Shown: piece by piece, positions 13,857-14,684 of the stretch
How the letters are laid out: every line of letters starts with the position of its first letter
How positions within the stretch are numbered: position 1 is the first letter of the stretch
Source: JBHHZJ01 sp046758005
Lineage (GTDB): Bacteria; Pseudomonadota; Alphaproteobacteria; Kiloniellales; J153
DNA length: 14,684 bases
NCBI GenBank assembly: GCA_046758005.1
Contig: JBHHZJ010000083.1
Coordinates: 1 to 14,684, forward strand
Reading direction: 5' to 3'
Translations under genes and position numbers: made by a program
The notes under the pieces: model-generated
The model's input: the letters and a program-made list of their open reading frames with translations, nothing else
Database searches by the model: none
What the model was told of the DNA's origin: nothing

Positions 13857-14108
13857 AGGGGGGCGGCGCGGCGCGAACCCGCTGCTCAGTAAGGGCAAGT
13901 TCTCTCGGTGGGCCGGATCGCAACCACGTTGCCCTGACCTAACGATCGACGCGCTGGTCGGACGTTCCCCCTATGCCACATATTGTGCACAGATTTTCCA
14001 TATCTGCTATATGTTGGTTAAGTTGTTGGAACAAAACGAAAACTTTTGCTTTACTCGAACCTTCATATGCCGCATTCTGATCGGCACTCGGTGGCGGGAG
14101 TTCGGGGG
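13857..14108. other. Composition-shift intergenic region between ilvE and the methyltransferase gene
   Basis: 252 bases without a convincing gene. The first third resembles the GC-rich backbone. Positions 13981-14040 contain only 20 G/C in 60 bases, far below the rest of the window. This patch holds the palindrome TGTGCACA (13984-13991) and the inverted repeat CATAT-N5-ATATG (13999-14013). TTGTGC followed after 18 bases by CTATAT is a weak promoter candidate for the methyltransferase. No tRNA end, att-like repeat or transposase remnant was recognised, and no clear ilvE terminator is visible. Confidence 0.5.
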
Positions 14109-14167
14109 ATGGACGGTTCAACTCTTCACTCATTGACTGACATCTGGTCGGGTCGTGAACCGTCCAT
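14109..14167. repeat. Perfect 12-base inverted repeat starting at the methyltransferase start codon
   Basis: ATGGACGGTTCA (14109-14120) and TGAACCGTCCAT (14156-14167) are exact reverse complements separated by 35 bases. In RNA the stem would bury the start codon; in DNA it could be an operator for self-control. The arms are intact but the function is inference. Confidence 0.7.
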
Positions 14168-14684
14168 AGAGGCCAAACGCGACGCCAAGCGTGCGGCTTG
14201 GGCCAACGGGGCTCGCCCGTCACAGACCTATCACCGCATCTTCCAGGCAGATGCACGCACGCTGCCAGCTGAACCGGCGGAAGACGTGCACCTAGTCGTC
14301 ACGTCGCCCCCATACTTTAACGTGGTGCGCTACGAAGATACCGACGCCAGCGCTCAGCTCGGCCATTTCGAGGACTACGAGGCCTTCCTGGACAACTTGG
14401 ATCAGGTTTGGATGCGGTGCTTTCAGCGTCTCGTACCGGGCGGACGCATGTGCGTCGTCGTCGGAGATGTTTGCATCGCACGACGGAAGGGAGGGCGCCA
14501 TCATGTCATTCCGCTTCACGCCGATATTGCGGTACGTTGCAGGCGCCTCGGGTTCGATTATTTGACTCCAATTCTGTGGGCCAAGATTGCGAATGCTTCG
14601 ACGGAAGTTGCCGGGCCGGGTGGGTTTCTCGGAAAACCTTACGAGCCGAACGGCGTTATTAAGAACGACGTTGAATACGTTCTA
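14109..14684 (+). CDS. Site-specific DNA methyltransferase (TSPPY type, probably N4-cytosine), C-terminus beyond window
   Basis: The 192 visible residues run off the window. They carry the amino-methyltransferase catalytic motif IV in HLVVTSPPYFNVVRYE (61-76), preceded by HRIFQADAR (42-50), the usual lead-in of such enzymes. GGRMCVVVGD (111-120) is the next conserved strand. The Ser in TSPPY favours N4-cytosine methylation, but N6-adenine enzymes with SPPY exist. The FxGxG SAM motif is not in the visible part, so it should follow downstream, the beta-type order. The ATG at 14109 has GGGAG eight bases upstream; in-frame ATG 14067 and GTG 14091 are alternatives lacking a good ribosome site. GC content is about 53% at 14281-14340, lower than the neighbours, suggesting acquisition. 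A cognate restriction enzyme would be expected downstream, but cannot be seen. Confidence 0.88.
   Translation, partial: MDGSTLHSLTDIWSGREPSIEAKRDAKRAAWANGARPSQTYHRIFQADARTLPAEPAEDVHLVVTSPPYFNVVRYEDTDASAQLGHFEDYEAFLDNLDQVWMRCFQRLVPGGRMCVVVGDVCIARRKGGRHHVIPLHADIAVRCRRLGFDYLTPILWAKIANASTEVAGPGGFLGKPYEPNGVIKNDVEYVL

Noticed and set aside
13857..13980. A transposase remnant or attachment site directly after ilvE
   Set aside because: No transposase motif, target-site duplication, tRNA end or direct repeat could be found, so the boundary is supported only by base composition.
13939..14133. A possible 64-residue minus-strand gene in the AT-rich patch (MSEELNRPSPEL start)
   Set aside because: The composition is more protein-like than most shadow frames, but there is no ribosome site, no recognisable family, and it overlaps the methyltransferase start. 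Unsupported unless relatives conserve it.
14292..14519. A 75-residue minus-strand open frame inside the methyltransferase
   Set aside because: It lies opposite the conserved TSPPY and GGRMCVVVGD region and is fully explained as a shadow.

Overview
The window is GC-rich chromosomal DNA from an alphaproteobacterium, most like the Rhodospirillales. The evidence is the gene content: a phasin gene with TTGTGC-type operators, a UbiK-type factor, YbjN next to proC, a MarR regulator divergent from ilvE, and an OmpR/EnvZ pair directly downstream of the MarR gene. No rRNA, tRNA, CRISPR array or complete insertion sequence was seen, and nothing allows a genus call. Gene identities come from motifs and remembered families, because no database search was possible.

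Positions 1-4911 (minus strand) hold a tight five-gene envelope operon, read hldD, lgt, a MidA/NDUFAF7-type methyltransferase, pgeF, and an M24-fold protein cut by the window edge. It covers LPS core heptose supply, lipoprotein lipidation and a peptidoglycan-precursor editing enzyme, plus two genes with less clear roles. hldD/lgt and pgeF/M24 overlap by four bases. A candidate promoter lies just upstream of hldD. The M24 protein has lost the usual metal ligands.

Positions 5064-8341 (plus strand) hold ubiK, an exported head-GIN/DUF2807 beta-repeat protein, a YbjN-domain protein, proC and a YbaK-type aminoacyl-tRNA deacylase. The last three are nearly contiguous, and proC and ybaK overlap.

Positions 8366-10151 (plus strand) hold a TetR regulator behind a readable promoter, a phasin gene, and a CsaA-type tRNA-binding-domain protein. 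The phasin gene has a promoter flanked by two TTGTGC palindromes and ends in a clear intrinsic terminator.

Positions 10178-12777 (minus strand) hold a MarR regulator followed by an OmpR-type response regulator and an EnvZ-type histidine kinase. The MarR gene is divergent from ilvE (12957-13856, plus), with 179 bases of shared regulatory DNA between them.

From about 13860 the character changes. Base composition falls to 20 G/C in 60 bases at 13981-14040. The last gene, a DNA methyltransferase with a TSPPY motif, has mixed codon use and runs off the window. This looks like the left edge of an acquired restriction-modification or defence segment. A perfect 12-base inverted repeat begins exactly at its likely start codon. 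This end of the window is the place to look for an undescribed system, but only about 190 codons of it are visible.
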